This document shows positions 61,001-64,000 of a stretch of 64,000 nt of DNA, in pieces. Under the pieces are notes generated by a model that had not been told where the DNA came from, did not search any database, and worked only from the letters and a program-made list of their open reading frames with translations. This DNA is from Trichostrongylus colubriformis. Lineage: Eukaryota > Nematoda > Chromadorea > Rhabditida > Trichostrongylidae. The position numbers and the translations under genes are program-made. Each line of letters starts with the position of its first letter. Within the stretch, counting starts at the first letter, position 1. Location of the stretch: positions 37,186,001 to 37,250,000 of the forward strand of contig OZ022256.1 of assembly GCA_963978905.1 (NCBI GenBank). The letters are read 5' to 3'.

Positions 61001-63983
61001 TATCCGAAGAAAAATATTTGCAGCTTTGACCCAGAACTGGGATTCGTCTAGCTTCACTACGAACTGCTCAAGTAAGGCCACACCGTCACCGCTCCCTATT
61101 ATGCTGATCAGCTGCAGAAACTTGCGGAAGCCGTTCGAGAAAAACGGCCCAGACGAACTTTTGTGCACCTCATCCATGACAGCGCGAAGCCTCACATAAT
61201 TTGCAAAGAGACCCGTGCAAATTTGGAGCTAGGCTGGGACACGGTTCCACGTCCACCCTATTCAACTGATATTGCCCCCTCAGACTATCACTTGTTCCGG
61301 CCCCTAACGGCTTTCCTAGCAAAAAAAACAATCCGCCAACTATGACCTCCTTAAACAAGTGGTCGGTGACTTTTTTGACATCCAATCTTCCCAATTTGGG
61401 ACAAGGGAAACGCTGATCTACCCATTAGGTGGGACAATTTATAACTCATAATGGTTATTATATTGTTTATTAGCTTGCACTGTTTGATGAGTTGTAAAAT
61501 AAAACAGAAAAAAAACTCAACCCTATTAAAACTTTCCGATCAACCTAATACCAAGCATGGGGATGACACTCATTTTCAGAGCTCGCAATGTGGTAGTAGT
61601 ATTCCGTATTTTTCGATTCTGTTTCGAGCGTGTTCACTTCTGAACAAAAGCGAAACTGCTGCGTAAGATGCCAATCGCCTTGACAAACATTCACTATCGA
61701 TTGCCACCTTTCTCATATTGCTTGAATAGCATATTAGAAAGGGAAGTGAAATGCTTCTGGATTTCATTATTCAGGTACCAAAAACAGCAGCGGACGTCGT
61801 TGCAAAACCTGATTTTAAAGTATCCGTCTATGAGGTACGAGCTTGAATTCAAAGTAAATTCCGGAACTATTCGGCTATTACAACCCCAGTGGGGGTCGAT
61901 TGGGGCAAAATTTTTTTGCTAAAACTTTGCCTACGGGGGTTATTGAGGCTCCTGATCACGAATATCACATTAATTTTCAACGTTGGCGCCATTTTGCACC
62001 AAAATGGCGCAACTATTGCACCAAGGTCAAAGCCAGTGAAGAGTGTTAGCAGCAGTGCAATAGTTGCGGCAAATTGGTGCAAAATGGCGCCAACGTTTAA
62101 AACCAATGTGATATTCGTGATCAGGGCACTAGATAACCCCTCTAACCAAGCTTCTACCAAATTTCGTGAGAATGACGTTGGTGCAATAGCTGCGCCATTT
62201 TGGTGCAAAGTGGCGCCAACGTTCAAAACCAATGTGATATTCGTGATCAAGGGCCTCAATTACCCCTGTAGGCAAAGTTTTAGCAAAAAAATTTTTTTGC
62301 CCCAATCGACCCCCACGGGGGTTGTCATAGCCGAATAATTCCTAAATTCCTACTCGGAAAAGTGATCTTGCGATTTCTAGCCTCATCAATATGAAAAGTT
62401 CACCAGTGCCTACAGCACCTTGGATAAGACGAAGCTGATCAACTACCTATTCATGCGCCTTCTTTTGCAAAATGCTCAGTATCTACCGACGTATGCAGAC
62501 ACCTTGGCTGAAATGCCGGTAAGTCTGTAACCTCTTCGTCGTACATAGTAGATGAGGATAAGGACGCTAGTGAAGCGGCAGTGACAAAAGACGGAAAAGA
62601 AGAGTTGGGAAGCCAGAACCCATAGAGTTTGCCTGCACGCTGAATTACGATTAGAGCGTGGTATCTTTTTTTATAGTAAATTTGAACATTCAGACTACTT
62701 GTAGTTTTAGGAAAACTCAATCTTTCAGAGCAAAGTAATGCTTTCATATTAACTCCCTTGGCCCAATCTGTAGCCTGTTTAGTATCCCTAATGGCTGCAT
62801 TAGTTGTCCATATGCAAACCGTCGATTGAAATTTGGAAAAATTCTCCGCTTCAGATGGTCGTAACTCTTTAAACATAACTTTATGAGAGCGGGTACAGAT
62901 GCGGGATCCACGAGGTTGCCGCTTTTTGAAGATGTTTAGCGCTATATCATACTTTTGCATGAAAGAAACTAAACCAATGACATTTCGCTAAGGAAATTTC
63001 CGTCGACATGGCGAAATCATATCATGATTCTTCAAAAAAATATCCAGTGTGTCTGAAATGCTCCCAGTACAGATCTTTTGTTCTCGGGGGTCAAGCGATG
63101 GGCGGGCAATTGGCCTCAACGGGCCTCGTTATGGGATGCGCCATGTAAGAAATTTTCGTCCTTAGTCCTAGTGATTACGAACGCTTTTGCTGTGCATACA
63201 TACATTGGCTCTCTAGCACCTATTTAGGTGTTTGCAGTCGTGTAATAGTTGAAAGTAGCACATGGTACTGCTTTTTCTTTATCCTACAATTTCTTGAGTT
63301 CTCATTCATACCGTAACCCCTAGGTAGATAACACGGCACACGGATTATCAGTGAACGTCGGAGGTCCGTCCATGCATTTTTCCGAGGCCACAGGACCAAT
63401 GGGGGAGGGAGAAAGGCGAGTGCCGCTGGTCGTTTTCGTTATGAGACGCGCCATGCATGAGGTTCTCATCGGCAATCCACTAAGTCAAAGTTTAAACTAT
63501 TCCCTTGGTCGTTTTGGAATTGAGCTGTGACAAATTTTCAAGTAAATCGTAGAATTATCGCCCAACATTTAATCAGCCGTTGGCGGGAAGAGAGCAATCA
63601 AATTTTCGCACCCAATTTTGATTGCGACCCTCATTAAGCAACTATAAATATGTGGGTAAAAGAACCTTGTTTTCCGTGGAAGAATTCTTCAAGCAAAAAC
63701 GCCTCGCTGTTACTCGAAGTATGCAAACTCGTCCTTGAAACTTCAAGTGTTTATCTCACCTCACGGCTAGTGTCTATTCCCATTTTTACCATTGAAGCTT
63801 TCAGGAACAGGCGATGGTGTTGGGCCGTAAGCGACGCGTGTACCGTTTTAAAAAGACTGATAATTTGGCCGATACCCAGGCCAACTGTGCTGGAACTGCT
63901 AACGATCTGATGCAGTTCGCAAACGGAAGAGTTTTCGTTGATTATCTTTACCCGGATCAGAAATCCGTTGACAACATCAGAGC
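22056..63983 (+). CDS. Tandem-domain M13 (neprilysin-like) zinc metallopeptidase, 33 exons, 3' end beyond window
   Basis: M13 enzymes are type II membrane ectopeptidases that cleave small peptides outside the cell. The joined exons stay open for 1213 complete codons. Residues 1-12 are a cytoplasmic tail and about 13-34 a hydrophobic signal anchor. Domain 1 covers about 65-784: [13 protein letters not shown] at 88-100, NAWY at 570-573, HELTH at 611-615, ENIAD at 678-682, and His747/Arg753 in a DPHSP...YR segment. Spacing of NA to the HExxH Glu (42) and of the final His to Arg (6) equals that known for human neprilysin. The usual chain end, Cys-x-x-Trp, is at 781-784, but the frame continues via a linker into a second M13 N-terminal half (829 onward) that leaves the window before its zinc motif. 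Sequons NLT, NWT, NET and NKT fit an extracellular glycoprotein. The main doubt is whether both domains share one mRNA: splice phases agree, but no transcript is available. Confidence 0.88.
22291..22399 (+). CDS. M13 gene exon 2: signal anchor
   Basis: Follows a CTTTAG acceptor and ends at a GTAATT donor in phase 1. The first 22 codons are almost wholly hydrophobic ([20 protein letters not shown] core), followed by a polar stalk with Gln-Lys-Asn and Ser-Pro repeats. This is the expected membrane anchor and stalk of an M13 ectoenzyme. Confidence 0.8.
22400..27434 (+). other. Intron 2 of the M13 gene (about 5 kb)
   Basis: No M13 exon was recognised here. It holds scattered open frames on the minus strand, the longest at 22685-23140 (151 codons) and 23542-23862 (106 codons), plus cysteine-bearing frames around 25375-25868. 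None was matched to a family; they could be retroelement debris or chance. Confidence 0.6.
27435..27528 (+). CDS. M13 gene exon 3: stalk to start of domain 1
   Basis: GTTTCAG acceptor, GTACGT donor, phase 1 to phase 2. Encodes the extracellular stalk and [12 protein letters not shown], the lead-in to the M13 N-terminal domain. The same lead-in pattern (YKQAVAFYE) recurs in exon 22 before domain 2. Confidence 0.85.
27588..27741 (+). CDS. M13 gene exon 4: domain 1 N-terminal cysteine motif
   Basis: ATTTTCAG acceptor, phase 2. Contains [15 protein letters not shown], the hallmark start of peptidase family M13, where the two cysteines form conserved disulfides. Two phase-0 donors are possible: GTGAAC at 27730 or GTTCGT at 27742. 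The later one was chosen because the resulting length matches the paralogous segment of domain 2. Confidence 0.88.
28583..29258. mobile_element. Head-to-head inverted mariner 3' halves (palindromic element)
   Basis: The left arm (28583 to about 28890) encodes on the minus strand, and the right arm (about 28940-29258) on the plus strand, the same mariner transposase C-terminal segment: [11 protein letters not shown] followed by [10 protein letters not shown]. Both outer ends carry the same terminal sequence, TTAGGTAGCCTAAAAAGTC on the left and its diverged complement on the right, each next to TA. The frames contain stops. The 5' half of mariner is missing in both arms, and the centre is an AT-rich spacer of about 50 bp. 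Confidence 0.82.
29404..29577. mobile_element. TA-flanked MITE with about 35-bp terminal inverted repeats
   Basis: The left end reads TAGTCCATCTCCCGAAAAC and the right end is its imperfect complement, ending GGGAAATGGACTGTA. GGCGTGTCCT and AGGACACGCC also pair in the two arms. The centre has two copies of TGGCGAGAGTGAGAGT. No coding capacity. Confidence 0.7.
30344..30464 (+). CDS. M13 gene exon 5
   Basis: Acceptor TTCAAG, donor GTGCAA, phase 0 to 1. Encodes [19 protein letters not shown] and following residues, the helical segment with the conserved cysteine after the N-terminal motif. Domain 2 has the equivalent segment in exon 25, also opening in phase 0. Confidence 0.85.
30543..30647 (+). 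CDS. M13 gene exon 6
   Basis: ATTTCAG acceptor and GTAGGT donor, phase 1 to 1. Encodes a stretch with [18 protein letters not shown], the alpha-lobe region. It contains one N-glycosylation sequon (NET). Confidence 0.88.
30853..31018 (+). CDS. M13 gene exon 7
   Basis: TTTCTAG acceptor, GTGCGT donor, phase 1 to 2. Encodes [19 protein letters not shown]. The paralogous [19 protein letters not shown] is in exon 27, direct evidence for duplication. Confidence 0.92.
31875..32006 (+). CDS. M13 gene exon 8
   Basis: ATATTCAG acceptor, GTCCGT donor, phase 2 to 2. Encodes [19 protein letters not shown] and an acidic helix ending LAMTYS. Both boundary phases match the domain 2 copy (exons 28-29). Confidence 0.88.
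32059..32167 (+). CDS. M13 gene exon 9
   Basis: TGTTTCAG acceptor, GTATGT donor, phase 2 to 0. Encodes [20 protein letters not shown]. Domain 2 exon 30 starts with [16 protein letters not shown] at the same phase. Confidence 0.92.
32221..32338 (+). CDS. M13 gene exon 10
   Basis: AATTCAG acceptor after a 53-bp intron, GTAAGC donor, phase 0 to 1. Encodes [19 protein letters not shown] and following residues up to GNET. Corresponds to the region leading into the conserved bilobal hinge of M13. Confidence 0.86.
32413..32502 (+). CDS. M13 gene exon 11
   Basis: GTTGCAG acceptor. Encodes [19 protein letters not shown], equivalent to [12 protein letters not shown] in domain 2. GTGAGT at 32499 is a strong donor but leaves the wrong phase for exon 12. 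GTACAT at 32503 gives phase 1 and joins cleanly to exon 12, so it was preferred. Confidence 0.78.
33778..34658. mobile_element. TA-flanked DNA transposon derivative with about 290-bp inverted arms
   Basis: Left end TTAGGTCATTCCATGAGTAC and right end ACTTATGGAATGACCCAA are complementary and each abuts TA. Inner arms also pair, for example AAAATTAACCAATCATGTGTC on the left and its complement near 34530-34555. The TA target and end sequence suggest a Tc1/mariner-type mobiliser. No transposase frame is present. Confidence 0.75.
35503..35916. repeat. Fold-back repeat, arms of about 95 bp
   Basis: GAAATCGTCCACGAGAAAAA near 35504 pairs with TTTTTTCGTGGACGATTCC near 35899, and TTCACGCGAAAAAGTGA near 35585 pairs with TCACATTTTTTCGCGTGAA near 35824. 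The 200-bp centre is unrelated between arms. Confidence 0.68.
36183..36268 (+). CDS. M13 gene exon 12
   Basis: TTTTGCAG acceptor, GTATAC donor, phase 1 to 0. Encodes a basic stretch and then [15 protein letters not shown], which lines up with [13 protein letters not shown] of exon 33, including the conserved cysteine. Without it exons 11 and 13 do not match the family. Confidence 0.78.
36269..38450 (+). other. Intron 12 of the M13 gene (2.2 kb)
   Basis: Holds the 278-bp MITE at 37195-37472. A homopolymer G run (about 37920-37930) lies near 37.9 kb. No exon recognised. Confidence 0.6.
37195..37472 (-). mobile_element. MITE with GGGTGTGTGCACTTATG ends and 9-bp target duplication
   Basis: Ends are GGGTGTGTGCACTTATGGC and the complementary GTCATAAGTGCACACACCC. 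The host sequence GAGCCACAC is repeated exactly on both sides (37186-37194 and 37473-37481). A 9-bp duplication is typical of Mutator-like transposons. The body is an inverted copy of the body at 3356-3615. The open frames across it are repeat artefacts. Confidence 0.85.
38451..38553 (+). CDS. M13 gene exon 13
   Basis: ATTTAG acceptor, GTCCGT donor, phase 0 to 1. Encodes [20 protein letters not shown] and a helix ending SSILIG. The paralogous [17 protein letters not shown] is in exon 33. Confidence 0.9.
38658..38800 (+). CDS. M13 gene exon 14
   Basis: GTTATAG acceptor, GTAAGC donor, phase 1 to 0. Encodes [20 protein letters not shown] and then [10 protein letters not shown], a well-conserved M13 stretch (the family pattern L-x-W-M-x-x-x-T-K and I-G-Y-P). 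Confidence 0.93.
38801..41102 (+). other. Intron 14 of the M13 gene (2.3 kb)
   Basis: Contains the fold-back element 40222-40884 and an unassigned minus-strand open frame at 39207-39530 (107 codons, no family recognised). Confidence 0.6.
40222..40884. mobile_element. Non-autonomous TIR element of about 660 bp, probable 8-bp duplication
   Basis: Ends GGCACTATTCAACTATCACC and GGTAGTGATAGTTGAATAGTGCC are complementary and continue through CCCAGATACCGTGAGTTGGTCA. Flanks GAAAAAAA and GAAAAAAT are an imperfect 8-bp duplication in an A-rich site. The interior shares the GTTGGTGCAACAACTCG motif with 40953-40980 and the gATCACGAATAT motif with the element at 61863-62342. Confidence 0.75.
41103..41258 (+). 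CDS. M13 gene exon 15: NAWY substrate-binding motif
   Basis: TCTGCAG acceptor, GTAAGG donor, phase 0 to 0. Ends with TTNAWYQ; Asn570-Ala571 occupy the position of the conserved Asn-Ala pair that binds the substrate backbone in M13 enzymes. The distance to the catalytic Glu612 is 42, as in human neprilysin. Confidence 0.94.
41407..41512 (+). CDS. M13 gene exon 16
   Basis: TTTCCAG acceptor, GTGAGT donor, phase 0 to 1. Encodes [19 protein letters not shown] and then [10 protein letters not shown], the two strongly conserved blocks directly before the zinc motif. Confidence 0.95.
42285..42720. repeat. Three degenerate tandem units of about 137 bp
   Basis: The core ACCGCGTGAGATAGATTCGG recurs in diverged form at 42319, 42457 and 42594 (spacing 138 and 137). 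Each is followed by AATC(T/C)TA(C/T)CAAC(C/A)GTCA and a GATGACC motif. Looks like an old minisatellite. Confidence 0.65.
44085..44836 (-). pseudogene. Decayed Tc1-family transposase
   Basis: Read right to left it gives a helix-turn-helix-like segment ([17 protein letters not shown]), then HAMIWGCSS, then [18 protein letters not shown], and finally [15 protein letters not shown]. These match the order of Tc1 transposase blocks, where QQD-DPKHTS and SPDLNP carry the second Asp and the approach to the Glu of the DD34E site. The frame is broken by several stops, including one right after FHIRN, and by frame changes, so it is inactive. It lies antisense in intron 16 of the M13 gene. Confidence 0.8.
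47336..47545. repeat. 51-bp tandem repeat closed by an inverted copy
   Basis: CAGTCAGAGTC(A/G)AT recurs at 47351, 47402 and 47453 (period 51), with TTTTTCACAAA before the later copies. At 47511-47545 the same motif appears inverted (GACTCCGACTGTTTGTGAAA). The ends could therefore act as a terminal inverted repeat. Confidence 0.7.
48246..48312 (+). CDS. M13 gene exon 17: zinc site HELTH
   Basis: TTTCCAG acceptor, phase 1 to 2. Encodes [18 protein letters not shown]. The HExxH motif supplies two zinc-binding histidines (611, 615) and the catalytic glutamate (612). The donor GTTGGA is weaker than others but the junction restores the phase of exon 18. Confidence 0.95.
48380..48537 (+). CDS. M13 gene exon 18: third zinc ligand (ENIAD)
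   Basis: ATTCAG acceptor, GTAATA donor, phase 2 to 1. Three cysteines precede GENIADNGG. Glu678 is the third zinc ligand and Asp682 the conserved supporting residue of the family ExxxD motif. Contains one NKT sequon. Confidence 0.95.
48601..48725 (+). CDS. M13 gene exon 19
   Basis: TTATCAG acceptor, GTGAGC donor, phase 1 to 0. Encodes [16 protein letters not shown] and then [13 protein letters not shown], the conserved stretch before the VWC motif. Confidence 0.94.
48726..49670 (+). other. Intron 19 of the M13 gene (945 bp)
   Basis: No exon, RNA gene or clear repeat recognised. Confidence 0.5.
49671..49769 (+). CDS. M13 gene exon 20: VWC and DPH motifs
   Basis: GTTATAG acceptor, GTATGC donor, phase 0 to 0. 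Encodes [10 protein letters not shown] and [16 protein letters not shown]. His747 and Arg753 match the transition-state histidine and the substrate-contacting arginine of neprilysin, with the same spacing. Confidence 0.94.
49832..49925 (+). CDS. M13 gene exon 21: canonical C-terminal block, not terminal here
   Basis: TTGTAG acceptor, GTAGGT donor, phase 0 to 1. Encodes [14 protein letters not shown] and HCDVW. In single-domain M13 enzymes the chain ends at this Cys-x-x-Trp. Here it goes on with VSDIDS and is spliced to a linker. If the following 62-bp intron is retained, a stop is reached at 50006-50008. Confidence 0.9.
49988..50100 (+). CDS. M13 gene exon 22: inter-domain linker
   Basis: ATTCAG acceptor, GTACGT donor, phase 1 to 0. 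Encodes a polar linker and then [14 protein letters not shown], which resembles the lead-in to domain 1 in exon 3 (YKSAVDLFK). Its exon structure and open frame argue that domains 1 and 2 are one polypeptide. Confidence 0.82.
50203..50297. repeat. (TCTG/TTTG)n microsatellite
   Basis: A run of CTGT(C/T)TGT units with TG-rich interruptions spans about 95 bp. Confidence 0.8.
51024..51158. mobile_element. 135-bp hairpin MITE
   Basis: Left arm ATAGAACACATTGCA through GGCAACAGTTACTGGCATTGCA pairs almost perfectly with the right arm TGCAATGCCAGTAACCGTTGCC through TGCAATGTGTTCTAT, around a loop of about 30 bases. No coding potential. Confidence 0.82.
52427..52498 (+). CDS. M13 gene exon 23: start of second M13 domain
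   Basis: TTTCAG acceptor in phase 0 directly after exon 22. Encodes [20 protein letters not shown], a second copy of the family N-terminal cysteine motif. Donor GTTGGT in phase 0 joins CGKYDKL to [10 protein letters not shown], parallel to [17 protein letters not shown] in domain 1, which has no intron there. Confidence 0.9.
52595..52678 (+). CDS. M13 gene exon 24
   Basis: ATTTCAG acceptor, GTCCAT donor, phase 0 to 0. Encodes [20 protein letters not shown] and onward, aligned with [18 protein letters not shown] of exon 4. Confidence 0.86.
52735..52848 (+). CDS. M13 gene exon 25
   Basis: ATTCAG acceptor, GTGCGT donor, phase 0 to 0. Encodes [20 protein letters not shown] and a Gln-rich end. 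The cysteine aligns with that in exon 5. The same frame runs open into the intron, but the donor chosen joins correctly to exon 26. Confidence 0.78.
52942..53061 (+). CDS. M13 gene exon 26
   Basis: Acceptor TTAAAG, donor GTATCT, phase 0 to 0. Encodes [20 protein letters not shown] and a following acidic helix ending SFNQ, comparable to exon 6. Confidence 0.78.
53131..53228 (+). CDS. M13 gene exon 27
   Basis: GTTTAG acceptor, GTAGAA donor, phase 0 to 2. Encodes [20 protein letters not shown] and [10 protein letters not shown], paralogous to exon 7 and ending in the same phase. Confidence 0.9.
53241..53471. mobile_element. GC-rich MITE with long inverted repeats, 8-bp target duplication
   Basis: Ends GGGTGTATATCGTTAGGACA and TGTCCTAACAATATACACCC pair, and arms continue through ACGTCGCGTGG and GCGAGCTATGCGCGCCGTAT almost to the centre. 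AACCTTTC occurs on both sides (53233-53240, 53472-53479), as expected of hAT-superfamily insertion. Same ends as the element at 16607-17415. Confidence 0.83.
54480..54905 (+). repeat. Diverged dispersed repeat, copy B
   Basis: Shares TAGTGAATATGAAAG, GGAAATACGACAG, CCATGTGAGTGAC and CACCCCTAATGC in the same order with 11090-11365. No element ends were resolved. Confidence 0.55.
55082..55284. mobile_element. Mariner-end MITE
   Basis: Left end TAGGTTGGTGCATAATTAAT and right end ATTAAATATGAATCAACCTA form an imperfect inverted repeat of the mariner type, with TA at the borders. About 200 bp and non-coding. Confidence 0.6.
55508..55601 (+). CDS. M13 gene exon 28
   Basis: ATTTCAG acceptor, GTAAAG donor, phase 2 to 0. 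Encodes [20 protein letters not shown] and [10 protein letters not shown]. The phase-2 entry is the same as for exon 8 of domain 1. Confidence 0.85.
55655..55746 (+). CDS. M13 gene exon 29, 5' edge uncertain
   Basis: Encodes [20 protein letters not shown] and EQMLANNFS, aligned with exon 8's [20 protein letters not shown]. Ends in phase 2 like domain 1. The strong acceptor TTTCAG at 55640 gives the wrong phase after exon 28. GATGAG at 55654 gives the right phase but is a poor acceptor. Either that weak site is used or a one-base indel is present. Confidence 0.65.
55840..55945 (+). CDS. M13 gene exon 30
   Basis: TCTGCAG acceptor, GTATTT donor, phase 2 to 0. Encodes [20 protein letters not shown] and [10 protein letters not shown], paralogous to exon 9 with both boundary phases conserved. 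Confidence 0.92.
56500..57110 (+). repeat. Dispersed repeat, copy 1, with internal duplication
   Basis: CTTCAAATGACCATAACTTCC near 56543 recurs as CTTCGAATAGTCATAACTTCC near 56726, each followed by a GCGAGGTTG(A/C)CGCTT block. The 3' part (GGGATGCGCCATGCATGAGG) is matched at 63130 and again near 63450. Confidence 0.6.
57898..57950. repeat. Perfect 21-bp stem hairpin, GC-rich
   Basis: CCGTGCGGGTCGTCCGGACC and G on the left is followed after 11 bases by its exact complement on the right. It lies at the left end of the composite element. Confidence 0.88.
58430..58686. mobile_element. Fold-back element with GGTCAAATAA ends
   Basis: GGTCAAATAA and TTATTTGACC mark the ends. CCTAGGCTTAGGCT and AGCCTAAGCCTAGG pair near the centre, and the G-rich left and C-rich right flanks pair between. 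Confidence 0.7.
60733..61031. repeat. Near-perfect palindrome with a mini-mariner at its centre
   Basis: Arms 60733-60808 and 60953-61031 pair (for example AAGCAAGGCTGTAAATA with TATTTACAGCCTTGCTT). Between them lies a 144-bp unit (60809-60952) with mariner-type ends TTAGGTTGATC and GATCAACCTAA bordered by TA. Confidence 0.78.
61060..61548 (+). pseudogene. Mariner transposase relic (3' part)
   Basis: Translates to [20 protein letters not shown], then [16 protein letters not shown], both from the catalytic core of mariner (the HDNARPH and [10 protein letters not shown] blocks holding the second and third Asp). A stop follows shortly after. Its right end AAACTTTCCGATCAACCTAA borders TA. Only the C-terminal half remains. 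Confidence 0.82.
61775..61834 (+). CDS. M13 gene exon 31
   Basis: ATTCAG acceptor, GTACGA donor, phase 0 to 0. Encodes [20 protein letters not shown], corresponding to the first part of exon 10. The intron after it, absent from domain 1, carries a hAT-like MITE. Confidence 0.82.
61863..62342. mobile_element. hAT-like MITE, 480 bp, perfect 8-bp target duplication
   Basis: Ends GGAACTATTCGGCTAT and ATAGCCGAATAATTCC pair, and arms continue with GGGGGTCGATTGGGGCAAAA. The flanking TAAATTCC is repeated exactly (61855-61862 and 62343-62350). The inside holds further inverted and direct copies of AATGTGATATTCGTGATCA and GGTGCAAAATGGCGCCAACG. The long open frames on both strands come from this repeat, not from a gene. 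Confidence 0.88.
62381..62518 (+). CDS. M13 gene exon 32
   Basis: TTTCTAG acceptor, GTAAGT donor, phase 0 to 0. Encodes [20 protein letters not shown] and [20 protein letters not shown], the equivalent of exons 10-11. Confidence 0.9.
62519..63804 (+). other. Intron 32 of the M13 gene (1.3 kb) with dispersed repeat copies
   Basis: From about 62810 to 63470 it carries diverged copies of the repeat at 56500-57110 (GATGGTCGTAACTC..., GCGAGGTTGCCGCTT-like, GGGATGCGCCATG). No exon recognised. Confidence 0.6.
63805..63983 (+). CDS. M13 gene exon 33, last exon in window
   Basis: CTTTCAG acceptor, GTAAGC donor, phase 0 to 2. Encodes [15 protein letters not shown], then [20 protein letters not shown] and [16 protein letters not shown]. 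Equals exons 12 plus 13 of domain 1 without the intervening intron. The zinc-binding half of domain 2 should lie to the right of the window. Confidence 0.9.
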
Positions 63984-64000
63984 GTAAGCGATCGCATTTT

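Larger units (their letters stand above)
55946..61774 (+). other. Intron 30 of the M13 gene (5.8 kb)
   Basis: Filled with repeats: a dispersed repeat near 56500-57110, the nested composite 57890-59257, the palindrome 60733-61031 and a mariner relic 61060-61548. The stretch 59260-60730 shows nothing I could identify. Confidence 0.6.

Noticed and set aside
61867..62338. Long open frames on both strands (130 and 149 codons)
   Set aside because: They lie inside a palindromic MITE and translate its repeated inverted blocks; the two strands give near-identical peptides.
1..64000. tRNA, rRNA, CRISPR, prophage or bacterial operon
   Set aside because: None seen. Short direct repeats are transposon or satellite type and the gene structure is eukaryotic.

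Overview
The window is eukaryotic and looks like a nematode, probably a clade V strongylid such as a hookworm. That placement is inferred from gene style and repeat content; no species marker is present. Support: many short exons bounded by strong TTTCAG-type 3' splice sites, introns from about 50 bp to 6.7 kb, about 40% GC, and intergenic and intronic DNA packed with decayed mariner/Tc1, PIF/Harbinger and short inverted-repeat (MITE) elements. There is no bacterial gene organisation, operon, CRISPR array, tRNA or rRNA that I can recognise.

Left third (1-22,000): no host gene recognised. It is a graveyard of transposons. Contents are a mariner relic (2525-2926), a 30-bp tandem repeat (4102-4220), a minus-strand PIF/Harbinger transposase in separate exons (9314 down to 4391) whose introns hold a long-inverted-repeat element (5407-6905) and a second mariner relic (7929-8330), and several MITEs (615-847, 3356-3615, 16607-17415).

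Right two thirds (22,056 to beyond the right edge): one very large plus-strand gene of the M13 (neprilysin/endothelin-converting enzyme) metallopeptidase family. I could place 33 exons by following splice phase. It starts at ATG 22056 with a 12-residue cytoplasmic tail and a signal anchor, then a complete M13 peptidase domain with all catalytic residues (NAWY, HELTH, ENIAD, and the DPH...R pair). Instead of ending after the usual C-terminal Cys-x-x-Trp, the open frame continues through a linker into the N-terminal half of a second M13 domain (exons 23-33), which runs off the right edge before its zinc motif. It is therefore predicted to be a tandem two-domain (or longer) neprilysin-like ectoenzyme. 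Several intron positions and phases match between the domains, which points to internal duplication.

The introns of this gene hold most of the remaining repeats: a head-to-head mariner palindrome (28583-29258), a long-TIR element (33778-34658), fold-back elements (35503-35916, 40222-40884, 51024-51158, 61863-62342), hAT-like MITEs with 8-bp target duplications, a Tc1 relic (44836-44085), a degenerate 137-bp satellite (42285-42720) and a nested composite element (57890-59257). All coordinates come from reading by eye. Exon edges rest on GT/AG sites, phase continuity and family resemblance, not on transcripts.
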